Source: Streptomyces inusitatus | GTDB taxonomy: Bacteria > Actinomycetota > Actinomycetes > Streptomycetales > Streptomycetaceae | Assembly: GCF_014651115.1 (NCBI RefSeq) | Contig: NZ_BMWG01000002.1 | Location: forward strand, 713,480-777,479 | Direction: 5' to 3' | DNA: 64,000 nucleotides | Shown: piece by piece, positions 34,815-43,569 of the stretch | Numbering within the stretch: the stretch's first letter is position 1 | How the letters are laid out: the number at the start of each line of letters is the position of its first letter | Position numbers and translations under genes: made by a program | Notes under the pieces: model-generated | Told to the model about the DNA's origin: nothing | What the model saw: the letters and a program-made list of their open reading frames with translations, nothing else | Database searches by the model: none

Positions 34815-34923
34815 TCCCCCACCGTAGGCCAGAGCCCGCACGGGCCCGACCCAGGCCCTGTCCACCATCCGGACCGGGGCCCAGCACTTAGCTCCGCCGT
34901 CCGGATAAGGCACTCTTGTCCCC

Positions 34924-36108
34924 GTGCCCGAACCCGCAACGAACGACGCCCACCCGCATTCCGCGACGCTGCGCCGCCTGGAGCAGTCCTCCGGAAGGCT
35001 CGCCGCCAATGCCATCGCGCGCATGGACGAGACGCTGCCCTGGTACCGGGCGATGCCACCGGAGAACCGGTCGTGGATCGGTCTGGTCGCCCAGGCCGGC
35101 ATCGCCGCGTTCACCGAGTGGTTCCGGCATCCGGACACCCCGCAGGCCATCTCGACCGATGTCTTCGGGACGGCTCCGCGCGAGCTGACCCGGGCGATCA
35201 CCCTGCGCCAGACGGTGGAGATGGTGCGCACCACCATCGAGGTGATGGAGACGGCCATCGACGAGGTCGCCGCCCCCGGCGACGAGTCGGTGCTGCGGGA
35301 GGCGCTCCTGGTCTACGCCCGGGAGATCGCCTTCGCGACCGCGCAGGTGTACGCGCAGGCCGCCGAGGCGCGCGGGGCCTGGGACGCCCGGCTGGAGTCG
35401 CTGGTGGTGAACGCCGTGCTCTCCGGCGAGGCCGACGAGGGCGCGATCTCCCGGGCCGCCGCGCTGGGCTGGAACTCCCCCGACAATGTCAGCGTCATCC
35501 TCGGCACCGCGCCGGACGGCGACAGCGAGCTGACGGTGGAGGCGATCCGCCGGGCCGCCCGGCACGCCAAGCTCCAGGTGCTGACCGGGGTGCTGGGCGA
35601 CCGGCTGGTCGTCATCGCGGGCGGCAGCGACAGCCCGCTCCAGGTGGCCAAGGCCCTGATCGGCCCGTATGCGGCGGGTCCGGTGGTCGCGGGCCCCGTG
35701 GTGCCCGATCTGTTGGCCGCCACCAAATCGGCGCAGGCGGCGGCGGCCGGGCTGAAGGCCTGTTCCGCGTGGCAGGATGCTCCGCGACCGGTCCTGGCGG
35801 ACGACCTCCTGCCGGAGCGGGCGATCGCCGCCGACCCGGCGGCGCGCGAGCAGCTGGTGGAGGAGATCTACAGACCGCTGGAAGAAGCCGGATCGGCGCT
35901 GCTGGAAACCCTCAGTGTCTATCTGGAACAGGCGAGCAGCCTCGAAGGCGCGGCACGAATGTTGTTTGTTCACCCCAACACGGTGCGCTACCGGCTACGA
36001 CGTGTGACAGACGTCACCGGATGGTCACCTTCCGATGTACGCTCCGCGTTCACTCTGCGAATCGCGCTCATCCTCGGACGCTTGGCCGACGGAGATTCAC
36101 AGACCTAG
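34924..36108 (+). CDS. fasR: PucR-family regulator of fatty-acid synthesis (FasR-like)
   Basis: The 394-residue protein has a central GGDEF-like/PucR domain and a C-terminal HTH (SLEGAARMLFVHPNTVRYRLRRVTDVTG, ~335-365). In streptomycetes the gene immediately upstream of fabD-fabH-acpP-fabF is FasR, the activator of that operon (SCO2386 in S. coelicolor, reported in the literature); position and family agree here. The start GTG 34924 lies 109 bases from the divergent pirin gene. The 3' end is followed at once by the candidate FasR site at 36113-36129. It may sense an acyl-CoA or acyl-ACP signal. Confidence 0.9.
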   Translation: MPEPATNDAHPHSATLRRLEQSSGRLAANAIARMDETLPWYRAMPPENRSWIGLVAQAGIAAFTEWFRHPDTPQAISTDVFGTAPRELTRAITLRQTVEMVRTTIEVMETAIDEVAAPGDESVLREALLVYAREIAFATAQVYAQAAEARGAWDARLESLVVNAVLSGEADEGAISRAAALGWNSPDNVSVILGTAPDGDSELTVEAIRRAARHAKLQVLTGVLGDRLVVIAGGSDSPLQVAKALIGPYAAGPVVAGPVVPDLLAATKSAQAAAAGLKACSAWQDAPRPVLADDLLPERAIAADPAAREQLVEEIYRPLEEAGSALLETLSVYLEQASSLEGAARMLFVHPNTVRYRLRRVTDVTGWSPSDVRSAFTLRIALILGRLADGDSQT

Positions 36109-36112
36109 ACTT

Positions 36113-36129
36113 TTGTGGGACACCAACAA
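36113..36129. promoter_or_regulatory. Candidate FasR operator upstream of fabD
   Basis: TTGTGGG and CCAACAA flank a 3-base centre (six of seven arm positions match). The site lies between fasR and fabD, about 70 bases before the fabD start, where an activator would act. Its link to FasR is inference from position. Confidence 0.5.
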
Positions 36130-36197
36130 TTCCCCTGACGGTTCTTCGTCCCTGTCCTCACGGGCGGCCGAGGCCGTACACAAGAGAGAGTGTGAGA

Positions 36198-37124
36198 GTG
36201 CTCGTACTCGTCGCTCCCGGCCAAGGCGCTCAGACGCCCGGCTTCCTGACTCCCTGGCTCGACCTGCCCGGCGCGGCCGACCGTGTCAAGGCCTGGTCGG
36301 ACGCCATCGATCTCGACCTCGTCCACTACGGCACCAAGGCCGACGCGGACGAGATCCGTGACACCGCCGTGGCCCAGCCGCTGCTGGTCGCGGCCGGTCT
36401 GCTGGCCGCCGCCGAGCTCGGCGAGCTGTCCCCGGGCGCCGTCGCGGGGCACAGCGTCGGAGAGATCACCGCCGCCGTCCTCGCGGGCGTGCTGGACGAG
36501 GTGTCCGCGCTCGGCTTCGTCCGGGCCCGCGGGCTGGCGATGGCCGAGGCCGCCGCCGTCTCCGAGACGGGCATGGCCGCCCTGCTGGGCGGTGAGACCG
36601 AGCAGGTCGTCGCGCATCTCGAAGGGCTCGGTCTGACCGCGGCCAATGTGAACGGCGCGGGCCAGATCGTAGCCGCGGGAACCGCCGAGCAGCTGGCCGC
36701 CCTGGCCGAGGACAAGCCCGAGGGCGTCCGCCGGGTCGTCCCGCTGAAGGTGGCGGGCGCGTTCCACACGCACCACATGGCACCGGCCGTGGCCGCCCTT
36801 CAGGCGCGTGCGGCACAGCTCACGGTCTCCGACCCGGTCGTGCCGTACATCTCCAACAAGGACGGCGCGGTCGTCTCCTCCGGCGCCGAGGTCGTCGCGC
36901 GGCTGGTCGGCCAGGTGGCCAACCCGGTGCGCTGGGACCTGTGCATGGAGACGTTCGCGGCACACGGCGTCACAGCGTTGCTGGAGGTCTGCCCCGGTGG
37001 CACGCTCACCGGAATCGCCAAGCGCGCGCTGCCCGGTGTGGCCACGCTGGCGCTGAAGACCCCGGAGAATCTCGACGCGGCGCGGGTGCTCGTCGCCGAG
37101 CACTCAGCCGCCGACGCAGCCTGA
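36198..37124 (+). CDS. fabD: Malonyl-CoA:ACP transacylase
   Basis: The 308-residue enzyme moves malonyl from CoA to acyl carrier protein. The nucleophile is in GHSVGEIT (~81-88), and GAFHTHHM carries the catalytic His (~193-200). GQGAQTPGFL is the N-terminal oxyanion segment. The start is placed at GTG 36198, seven bases after GAGAGAG, because the family begins MLVLVAPGQGAQ; GTG 36192 is an in-frame alternative. It is first in the fabD-fabH-acpP-fabF operon, 17 bases before fabH. Confidence 0.96.
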   Translation: MLVLVAPGQGAQTPGFLTPWLDLPGAADRVKAWSDAIDLDLVHYGTKADADEIRDTAVAQPLLVAAGLLAAAELGELSPGAVAGHSVGEITAAVLAGVLDEVSALGFVRARGLAMAEAAAVSETGMAALLGGETEQVVAHLEGLGLTAANVNGAGQIVAAGTAEQLAALAEDKPEGVRRVVPLKVAGAFHTHHMAPAVAALQARAAQLTVSDPVVPYISNKDGAVVSSGAEVVARLVGQVANPVRWDLCMETFAAHGVTALLEVCPGGTLTGIAKRALPGVATLALKTPENLDAARVLVAEHSAADAA

Positions 37125-37141
37125 CAAGGAGAGCCGTAGAG

Positions 37142-38143
37142 ATGGCGAAGATCAAGCCCAGCAAGGGCGCTCCGTACGCACGGATCATGGGTGTGGGCGG
37201 CTACCGTCCCGTCCGGGTCGTGCCGAACGAGGTGATCCTCGAAACGATCGACTCCTCCGACGAATGGATCCGGTCCCGCTCCGGCATCGCCACCCGTCAC
37301 TGGGCCTCCGAGGAAGAGACCGTGAGCGCGATGTCCGTGGAGGCCGCGGGCAAGGCGATCGCCGACGCCGGTGTGAGTCCGCAGCAGATCGGCGGCGTCA
37401 TCGTCGCCACGGTCTCGCACTTCAAGCAGACCCCCGCGGTGGCCACCGAGATCGCGGACAAGATCGGCGCGATCAAGCCGGCCGCGTTCGACGTCTCGGC
37501 GGGATGCGCGGGCTTCGGCTACGCGCTGACCCTCGCCAAGGGCATGGTCGTCGATGGCTCGGCGGAGTATGTCCTGGTCATCGGCGTGGAGCGGCTGAGC
37601 GATCTGACCGATCTGGAGGACCGGGCGACGGCCTTCCTCTTCGGCGACGGCGCGGGCGCGGTCGTCGTGGGTCCCGCGAAGGAGCCGATGATCGGCCCGA
37701 CGGTCTGGGGCTCGGAGGGCGACAAGGCCGACACGATCACGCAGACCGTGGCGTGGACCGAGTACCGCGACGGCACCGTGGACCGGTTCCCCGCGATTAC
37801 GCAGGAGGGCCAGGCGGTCTTCCGCTGGGCCGTGTTCGAGATGGCGAAGGTCGCCCAGCAGGCGCTGGACGCGGCCGGAATCAGCGCGGACGACCTGGAT
37901 GTCTTCATTCCGCACCAGGCCAATATGCGGATCATCGACTCGATGGTGAAGACTCTGAAGCTGCCGGAGCATGTCACGGTCGCCCGTGATGTGGAGACCA
38001 CCGGCAACACCTCGGCCGCCTCGATCCCGCTCGCGATGGAGCGGCTCCTGGCGACCGGACAGGCCAAGAGCGGCGACACGGCGCTCGTCATCGGCTTCGG
38101 GGCGGGTCTCGTCTACGCGGCAACGGTCGTTACCCTCCCCTAG
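37142..38143 (+). CDS. fabH: Beta-ketoacyl-ACP synthase III
   Basis: The 333-residue condensing enzyme starts fatty-acid synthesis from an acyl-CoA and malonyl-ACP. Its triad is visible: Cys in FDVSAGCAGFGYAL (~120), His in FIPHQANMRIID (~257) and Asn in ETTGNTSAASIPLAM (~288). Streptomycete FabH accepts branched starters such as isobutyryl- and methylbutyryl-CoA; that is family knowledge. The gene begins 17 bases after fabD, with AGGAGA just upstream. Confidence 0.97.
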   Translation: MAKIKPSKGAPYARIMGVGGYRPVRVVPNEVILETIDSSDEWIRSRSGIATRHWASEEETVSAMSVEAAGKAIADAGVSPQQIGGVIVATVSHFKQTPAVATEIADKIGAIKPAAFDVSAGCAGFGYALTLAKGMVVDGSAEYVLVIGVERLSDLTDLEDRATAFLFGDGAGAVVVGPAKEPMIGPTVWGSEGDKADTITQTVAWTEYRDGTVDRFPAITQEGQAVFRWAVFEMAKVAQQALDAAGISADDLDVFIPHQANMRIIDSMVKTLKLPEHVTVARDVETTGNTSAASIPLAMERLLATGQAKSGDTALVIGFGAGLVYAATVVTLP

Positions 38144-38266
38144 TCGAACCGGATCTTCCGGGCCGGTCTCCCGCTTCCGAGCGGATTCCGTTCCGGTTTA
38201 CCCCGGAGTGGCTGCCGGATCCTCCGGACGCCTCACTCTCTGTTACAGAATCGAAGGAGCGCCACT

Positions 38267-38521
38267 ATGGCCGCCACGCAGGAAGAGATCGTTTCCGGTC
38301 TCGCCGAGATCGTCAACGAGATCGCCGGCATCCCGGTCGAGGACGTTGAGCTGGACAAGTCCTTCACCGACGACCTGGATGTCGACTCGCTGTCCATGGT
38401 CGAGGTCGTCGTCGCCGCCGAAGAGCGCTTCGACGTCAAGATCCCGGACGACGACGTCAAGAACCTGAAGACCGTCGGCGACGCCGCGGAGTACATCGCC
38501 AAGAACCAGGTCGCCAAGTAG
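38267..38521 (+). CDS. acpP: Acyl carrier protein
   Basis: The 84-residue acidic helical protein carries the phosphopantetheine attachment Ser in DLDVDSLSMVEVV (~41). It is the growing-chain carrier for the FAS enzymes in this operon. The upstream gap (124 bases) contains GAAGGAG at 38253-38259, a strong ribosome site that fits the high expression expected of ACP. Confidence 0.98.
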   Translation: MAATQEEIVSGLAEIVNEIAGIPVEDVELDKSFTDDLDVDSLSMVEVVVAAEERFDVKIPDDDVKNLKTVGDAAEYIAKNQVAK

Positions 38522-38626
38522 CCGGTCCGGTTCCCGGCACGGCCTGACCTCTCAGGCGCGCTTGTCGCCACCTTCCGGTGGCGTCGTGCACATTCAGCAC
38601 CCCCTACACGTGGAGAATGAATTCCT

Positions 38627-39889
38627 GTGGACTCGACCAATCGCATTGTGGTCGTCACCGGTATCGGCGCAACCACACCGTTGGGTGGCGACAGCGCATC
38701 GACCTGGGAAGGCATGCTCGCCGGACGCTCCGGAGTCAAGCTCCTGGACGACGAGCGCTTCGCCGACCTCCCGGTCAAGATCGCCGCGCGTGCGGCGGTC
38801 GACCCGAGTGAGGTTCTGCCCCGTCCGCTCGCCCGCAAGCTGGACCGCTCGGCGCAGTTCGCGCTGATCGCGGCCCGGGAGGCGTGGGCCGACGCGGGTT
38901 ACACCGCTCCGGCCGGCGAGGACGAGAAGATCGAGCCGGCGCGGCTCGGCGCGGTGATCGCGTCGGGCATCGGCGGTGTCACGACTCTGCTCGACCAGTA
39001 CGACGTACTGAAGGAGAAGGGCTCGCGGCGGGTCTCCCCGCACACCGTGCCCATGCTCATGCCGAACGGCCCCTCGGCCAATGTGGGCCTGGAGGTGAAC
39101 GCCCAGGCGGGCGTGCACGCCATGGTGTCCGCGTGCGCCTCGGGCGCCGAGGCCATCGGCTACGCCGTGGAGATGATCCGCAACGGCCGGGCCGATGTGG
39201 TGATCGCCGGCGGTACCGAGGCGGCCATCCACCCGCTGCCGGTGGCGGCCTTCGCCAACATGATGGCGATGTCCAAGAACAACGAGGAGCCCGAGAAGGC
39301 CTCGCGCCCCTACGACAAGGGGCGGGACGGCTTCGTCCTCGGCGAGGGCGCGGGCGTCGTCGTCCTGGAGTCGGCCGAGTTCGCGGCCCGGCGCGGTGCG
39401 CGGGTCTACTGCGAGGTGCTGGGCCAGGGGCTGTCCGCGGACAGCCACCACATCGCGCAGCCGGAGCCCGGCGGCCGGGGCATCGCGGCGGCGATGCGCC
39501 ATCTGCTGGAGACCACGGACCTCAAGCCGGACCAGGTCGCGCACCTCAACGCGCACGCCACCTCGACGCCGCTGGGCGACATCGCCGAGATCAAGGCGCT
39601 GCGTCAGGTGCTCGGCGACGACCTCGACCATGTCGCGGTCTCCGCGACCAAGTCGATGACGGGTCATCTGCTGGGCGGCGCGGGCGGCATCGAGACCGTC
39701 GCGACGGTCCTGGCGCTGTACCACCGCCTCGCGCCTCCGACAATCAATGTGGACGAGCTGGACGAGGAGGTCGACGCCGACATCGTGCGCGGCGAGCCGA
39801 GGCCGCTGCCGCAGGGCACGATCGCGGCGATCAACAACTCGTTCGGGTTCGGCGGCCACAACGTGGTCCTCGCGTTCCGTACCGTCTGA
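38627..39889 (+). CDS. fabF: Beta-ketoacyl-ACP synthase II
   Basis: The 420-residue elongating condensing enzyme has the Cys-His-His triad: Cys in VSACASGAEAIGYA (~172), His in LNAHATSTPLGD (~309) and His in KSMTGHLLGGAGG (~347). It extends acyl-ACP with malonyl-ACP. GTG 38627 follows GTGGAG. It ends the fas operon, 42 bases before a strong terminator. Confidence 0.97.
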   Translation: MDSTNRIVVVTGIGATTPLGGDSASTWEGMLAGRSGVKLLDDERFADLPVKIAARAAVDPSEVLPRPLARKLDRSAQFALIAAREAWADAGYTAPAGEDEKIEPARLGAVIASGIGGVTTLLDQYDVLKEKGSRRVSPHTVPMLMPNGPSANVGLEVNAQAGVHAMVSACASGAEAIGYAVEMIRNGRADVVIAGGTEAAIHPLPVAAFANMMAMSKNNEEPEKASRPYDKGRDGFVLGEGAGVVVLESAEFAARRGARVYCEVLGQGLSADSHHIAQPEPGGRGIAAAMRHLLETTDLKPDQVAHLNAHATSTPLGDIAEIKALRQVLGDDLDHVAVSATKSMTGHLLGGAGGIETVATVLALYHRLAPPTINVDELDEEVDADIVRGEPRPLPQGTIAAINNSFGFGGHNVVLAFRTV

Positions 39890-39930
39890 CCGACCGTCTG
39901 ATCCGTTCGCCCGTAGACACGGACAGCTGA

Positions 39931-39962
39931 GGCCCGCATCCCCGGTGGGGGGTGCGGGCCTT
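39931..39962 (+). terminator. Rho-independent-like terminator of the fab operon
   Basis: GGCCCGCATCCCC pairs with a GGGG-GTGCGGGCC arm with one bulge, and TTGT follows. It lies 41 bases after fabF, between convergent fabF and DUF3145. Confidence 0.85.
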
Positions 39963-39987
39963 GTCGTTCCTGTGGGGGGCGGCGGGG

Positions 39988-40482
39988 TCAGACCACCTGG
40001 TGGAGCCAGCGGACCGGCGCTCCCTCGCCCGCGTGACGGAAGGTCTCCAGCTCGTCGTCCCACGGCTTGCCGAGCAGCTTCTCGATCTCCGCCGCGAGAT
40101 CGGTCTCGCCCTGGGCCGCCCGGAGCAGCGCGGCCCGCAGCCGGTCCTCGGGGATCAGGATGTCGCCGTGCATCCCCGTCACGGCGTGGAAGATGCCCAG
40201 CTCGGGGGTGGCGCTGTAGCGCTCGCCCTCCGCCGTGGCACAGGGCTCGGCCGTGACCTCGAAGCGCAGCAGATGCCAGCCCCGCAGCGCCGAGGCGAGT
40301 TTGGACGCGGTGCCCACCCGGGCCTGCCAGGAGAACTCCGCCCTCCAGGTGCCCGGAGAGGCGGGCTGGCGGATCCAGTCGAGCTGGACCCGCACCCCGA
40401 GCACCCCCGCCACCGCCCATTCGACGTGCGGGCACAGCGCGCGCGGTGCGGAGTGGATGTACAGAACGCCGCGTGTCGTCAC
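39988..40482 (-). CDS. DUF3145 family protein
   Basis: The 164-residue protein (TTRGVLYIHSAPRALCPHVEWAVAGVLG at the start, ending APVRWLHQVV) matches the actinobacterial DUF3145 family, which lies next to the fas operon in streptomycetes. GTG 40482 has GGAGG six bases upstream. The function is unknown. It is convergent with fabF, with a terminator between, so it is transcribed separately. Confidence 0.9.
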   Translation of the reverse strand: MTTRGVLYIHSAPRALCPHVEWAVAGVLGVRVQLDWIRQPASPGTWRAEFSWQARVGTASKLASALRGWHLLRFEVTAEPCATAEGERYSATPELGIFHAVTGMHGDILIPEDRLRAALLRAAQGETDLAAEIEKLLGKPWDDELETFRHAGEGAPVRWLHQVV

Positions 40483-40748
40483 CGGGACCTCCAGTGTGGG
40501 ACGAGGATCGCCTTCCCAGCGGCCTCAGTAAACAGCATCAGGAGTTAATCTCCACAAAAGGGACAGCATGTGACGTGATGTAATTTACCGAAACAACCGG
40601 AGCGTCTGGGCACGATGCTCTGGGGCGACGGGGAAAAGCTACCGTGCGTAGGCGGCCGCGGGGTGACGTAATGTCGGTCCTGGGGCCGTACGCACCAAGC
40701 TTTCACTCGGCAGGACCTCGGGGGCGCCGGATTCGAAGGGGAACGGGG

Positions 40749-41675
40749 ATGCGCGAGAAGCGCCAAGCCCATGCCATCAGACGGACGGGGGCGCGGCGGA
40801 CCGCCGCCGCTCTGACCGCCGCCGCACTGCTCACGGCCGGTGCGCTCACCGGATGTGACATGTCGTCCGACTCCCGGGCCAATGGCGCGCCCGCCAAGAA
40901 GCCCCCGGCTCCGGCCCCGCCCTGGGACCGCAGCCCGGACACCATCGCCGCCGTCGGCGACTCCATCACCCGCGCCTTCGACGCGTGCGCGGTGCTCTCC
41001 GACTGCCCGGAGGCCTCCTGGGTCACCGGCACCGACGACACGGTGCGCAGCCTGGCGAGCCGGCTGATCGGCGAGCCGGCGGCCATCGCCGAGCGGGCCT
41101 GGAATTACGCCCGGACGGGTGCCGAGATGGCCGATCTCGGCGGGCAGATGAGCAGGGCCGCGGCCAGAAAACCCGATCTGGTCACGGTGATGGTCGGCGC
41201 GAACGACGCGTGCGCCGACTCGACTGAGCTGATGACACCGGTGGCGGACTTCCGGACCTCGTTCCAGGATGCGCTGCGGGAGCTGCGGCGAGCGGCTCCC
41301 AAGTCTCATGTGTACGTATCCAGCGTGCCGGATCTCAAACGGCTCTGGTCCACCGGCCGGGACGACGCGCTCGGCCGGGCGGTCTGGGATCTGGGCATCT
41401 GCGCCACCATGCTGGGCGACGCGGAGGATCTGAGCGCCAAGGCCGACCGCCGGCGGGCCCTGGTCCAGGGCCGGGTCGTCGCGTACAACAAGGTGCTGAA
41501 GGACGTCTGCGCCAAGGACGAGCGCTGCCGGTACGACGGCGGCGCCGTCTTCGAGCACCGCTTCACCGAAGAGCTGCTGAGCCGCTGGGACTGGTTCCAT
41601 CCGAGCAAGGACGGACAGAGCGCCCTCGCCGAGATCGCCTACCGGAACATCACGGCGGCCCGCCCGCCGCTCTGA
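40749..41675 (+). CDS. SGNH/GDSL-type lipoprotein hydrolase
   Basis: The 308-residue protein has a lipoprotein signal with an LTGC lipobox at ~36 (AGALTGCDMSS). The SGNH blocks follow: GDSITRAFDA (Ser nucleophile, ~68), GANDACADS (Asn, ~155) and DWFHPSKDGQSA (Asp/His, ~290). It should be an extracytoplasmic esterase or lipase tethered to the membrane. The gap of ~266 bases before it is A/T-rich and includes the small palindrome GGAGTTAATCTCC at 40541-40553. It is transcribed alone or with the following gene. Confidence 0.88.
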   Translation: MREKRQAHAIRRTGARRTAAALTAAALLTAGALTGCDMSSDSRANGAPAKKPPAPAPPWDRSPDTIAAVGDSITRAFDACAVLSDCPEASWVTGTDDTVRSLASRLIGEPAAIAERAWNYARTGAEMADLGGQMSRAAARKPDLVTVMVGANDACADSTELMTPVADFRTSFQDALRELRRAAPKSHVYVSSVPDLKRLWSTGRDDALGRAVWDLGICATMLGDAEDLSAKADRRRALVQGRVVAYNKVLKDVCAKDERCRYDGGAVFEHRFTEELLSRWDWFHPSKDGQSALAEIAYRNITAARPPL

Positions 41676-41716
41676 CCCCTCAGGCCGAGAGGGCCGGATC
41701 TAGCCAGGAACATGAT

Positions 41717-41762
41717 CATGGGGCGATACTTCCGCCACCCCCGACGGAAGGATCGCCCCATG
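41717..41762 (+). promoter_or_regulatory. Long hairpin covering the ribosome site and start of the next gene
   Basis: An 18-base arm at 41717-41734 (CATGGGGCGATACTTCCG) pairs with 41745-41762 (CGGAAGGATCGCCCCATG) at 17 of 18 positions across a 10-base loop. The right arm contains the ribosome-binding sequence GGAAGG and the ATG of the next gene. It could be a terminator for the SGNH gene, a translation-controlling structure, or both. Confidence 0.85.
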
Positions 41763-43037
41763 TCCCCGATAAGCGCCCGAGCCGCCGTGATCGGCGCTCT
41801 GCTGCTGCCGCTGACCCTGACCGCCCCGCTGCCCGCCTCGGCCGCCGACGCCTCCCGGGCCCCGGCCCCGGCTCCGGCCCCGGCTCCGGCGGTCACCGTC
41901 GAGGAGGCGCGGCTCGACCGGGCCGTACCCCGGGAGATCCTGCGGCGGAGCGGTTTCGACACCGTGGCGCCCGGGTTCGCGAGGGCGCTGGACGGCGCGC
42001 GGAGCCACCGGCAGGCCGAGCGGGCGGTGGCGCGCCACGGCTCGGCGCTGTGGGAGCGCGCAGTGGACCGGGCGCAGGGGCGCGGGCCCTCGGTGGGCGA
42101 TCTGAGCCGGGACGACGACCGTCCGCTGTACTGGGCGCGGCTGGCGATGACCCGCGAGCTGCGCCAGTGGCAGCCCGACTTCGGGGTGAGCGAGGACCGG
42201 CGGGCCCGCCTGCTGGACCGGCTGGAGCGCGCCTCGCGCGGCCAGGACTCGATGCACACGGGCGACCGTGACGGCGGCCGGAAGGGCCACCGGAACCTCA
42301 AGCGGATCGTGATGACGGGCTTCGACCCGTTCACCCTGGACCGGGACGTCCGGATCAGCAATCCGTCGGGGGCGACGGCGCTGGCGCTGGACGGGACCGT
42401 GATCCGTACGGCGGACGGCCCGGCCAGGATCGAGACGGCGGTCTTCCCGGTCCGCTGGCAGGACTTCGCGGACGGCTCGGTGGAGTGGACGCTGCGCGGG
42501 CAGCTTTCGCGGGCCGATCTGTTCACCACGGTCAGCCAGGGGCGGCCGGGCCGGATCGACATCGAGCGGACGAACGGGGCCTGGCGGGGCGGTTTCCCGG
42601 ACAACGAGACGGTCTCGCGCACGGAGACGGTGCCGGTGAGCGATCCGGCCTCGCAGCCGCAGTGGACGTCCTCGACGCTGCCGCACACGGCGATCCTGGC
42701 CGCGGCCACGGGCCGCTTCCCGGTCTACGACAACACCTCGGTCAAGGAGATCCCGGCGGGCGGCACGGCGGTCGTGACCAACCCGGCCGGTCCGACGCCG
42801 GGTTCGACGGCCCGGGAGGGCGGCGGCGGCAACTACCTGTCGAACGAGATCGCGTACCGGGCGACGCTGCTGCGGGACCGGCTCGGGCTGGACGTCCCCG
42901 GGGGCCATGTGCACACCCCGGTGCTGGAGTTCGGTCCGGGGAACACCACGGAGATCACCGACCCGGTCTTCGTGAGGAACCGGCTGGACATCATCGCCCA
43001 GGTGCGGGAGATCATCCGGGTGGCGGCCGGGTCGTGA
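41760..43037 (+). CDS. Secreted pyroglutamyl-peptidase-like (C15) protein
   Basis: The 425-residue protein has a signal peptide (MSPISARAAVIGALLLPLTLTAPLPASA) followed by an Ala/Pro linker and a ~150-residue helical region. From ~residue 178 there is a C15-like pattern: VMTGFDPFTLDRDVRISNPSG resembles the GFEPFGG...NPS start of pyrrolidone-carboxylate peptidases. AILAAATGRFPVYDN and GGGGNYLSNEIAYRAT follow in family order. The catalytic Cys expected before the NYLSNE-like segment is not obvious, so activity is uncertain. Alternative starts at ATG 41712 and ATG 41718 would read through the hairpin. Confidence 0.8.
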   Translation: MSPISARAAVIGALLLPLTLTAPLPASAADASRAPAPAPAPAPAVTVEEARLDRAVPREILRRSGFDTVAPGFARALDGARSHRQAERAVARHGSALWERAVDRAQGRGPSVGDLSRDDDRPLYWARLAMTRELRQWQPDFGVSEDRRARLLDRLERASRGQDSMHTGDRDGGRKGHRNLKRIVMTGFDPFTLDRDVRISNPSGATALALDGTVIRTADGPARIETAVFPVRWQDFADGSVEWTLRGQLSRADLFTTVSQGRPGRIDIERTNGAWRGGFPDNETVSRTETVPVSDPASQPQWTSSTLPHTAILAAATGRFPVYDNTSVKEIPAGGTAVVTNPAGPTPGSTAREGGGGNYLSNEIAYRATLLRDRLGLDVPGGHVHTPVLEFGPGNTTEITDPVFVRNRLDIIAQVREIIRVAAGS

Positions 43038-43135
43038 CGGACCGGTGGCCGGACCGGTGGCCGGGCCAGTGATCACCGCATGGGCCGATCATGATTGCCG
43101 GGGGGTCGGCCAGGGGTAGCGTTCTGATGCCACGG

Positions 43136-43167
43136 CGGTACGGGGGGCCTCAAGGGTCCCCGTACCG
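43136..43167 (+). repeat. 10-bp perfect inverted repeat before a small gene
   Basis: CGGTACGGGG (43136-43145) pairs exactly with CCCCGTACCG (43158-43167). It lies between the peptidase-like gene and the 43223 gene and may be a terminator or an mRNA leader hairpin. Confidence 0.8.
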
Positions 43168-43222
43168 GCCGAGCACACAGGCTCGAACGACGGACGCCGG
43201 CAGGCGTCTCGAAGGGAGCACG

Positions 43223-43558
43223 GTGATGGGCGGGGGAACGCATGAGGCACGGCTGTTGCCGTGGTCCAGTCCCGAGGGCAAGCCGTGTTATCTCGACGGC
43301 GACGGCACGGGCTACATCTCGCGGGTCGCGGACACCATAGAGAACGTCCAGCTCGGCATGGCGGGCGATTTGCTCGTCCACGCCGACGATCTGCTCGCGG
43401 AGGGCGGGGTCGCCCCGGACCGGCTGAGGCTGACGCTGGAGCAGCTCACCGAGGCGCTCCGCAATGTCCACCGCATCGCGGAGAGCCGGGGCGCGCGGCT
43501 GCCCGCGGCCCCCGAGGACCCCGCCGACCCCATGGACCCCGTGGACGATGTGGCGTAG
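43223..43558 (+). CDS. Conserved actinobacterial small protein of unknown function
   Basis: The 111-residue protein (LLPWSSPEGKPCYLDGDGTGYISRVADTIENVQLGMAGDLL at ~11-50) is a streptomycete conserved hypothetical. I see no known domain, signal peptide or membrane segment; the C-terminus is acidic and Pro-rich. GTG 43223 (then ATG 43226) follows GAAGGGAG. It is followed 11 bases later by a nitrilase gene, so they are co-transcribed. Confidence 0.75.
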   Translation: MMGGGTHEARLLPWSSPEGKPCYLDGDGTGYISRVADTIENVQLGMAGDLLVHADDLLAEGGVAPDRLRLTLEQLTEALRNVHRIAESRGARLPAAPEDPADPMDPVDDVA

Positions 43559-43569
43559 ATGATGGGCCC

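Noticed and set aside
34152..35258. Long version of the pirin gene
   Set aside because: The extension crosses the divergent fasR gene and promoter; the pirin domain starts at GTG 34814.
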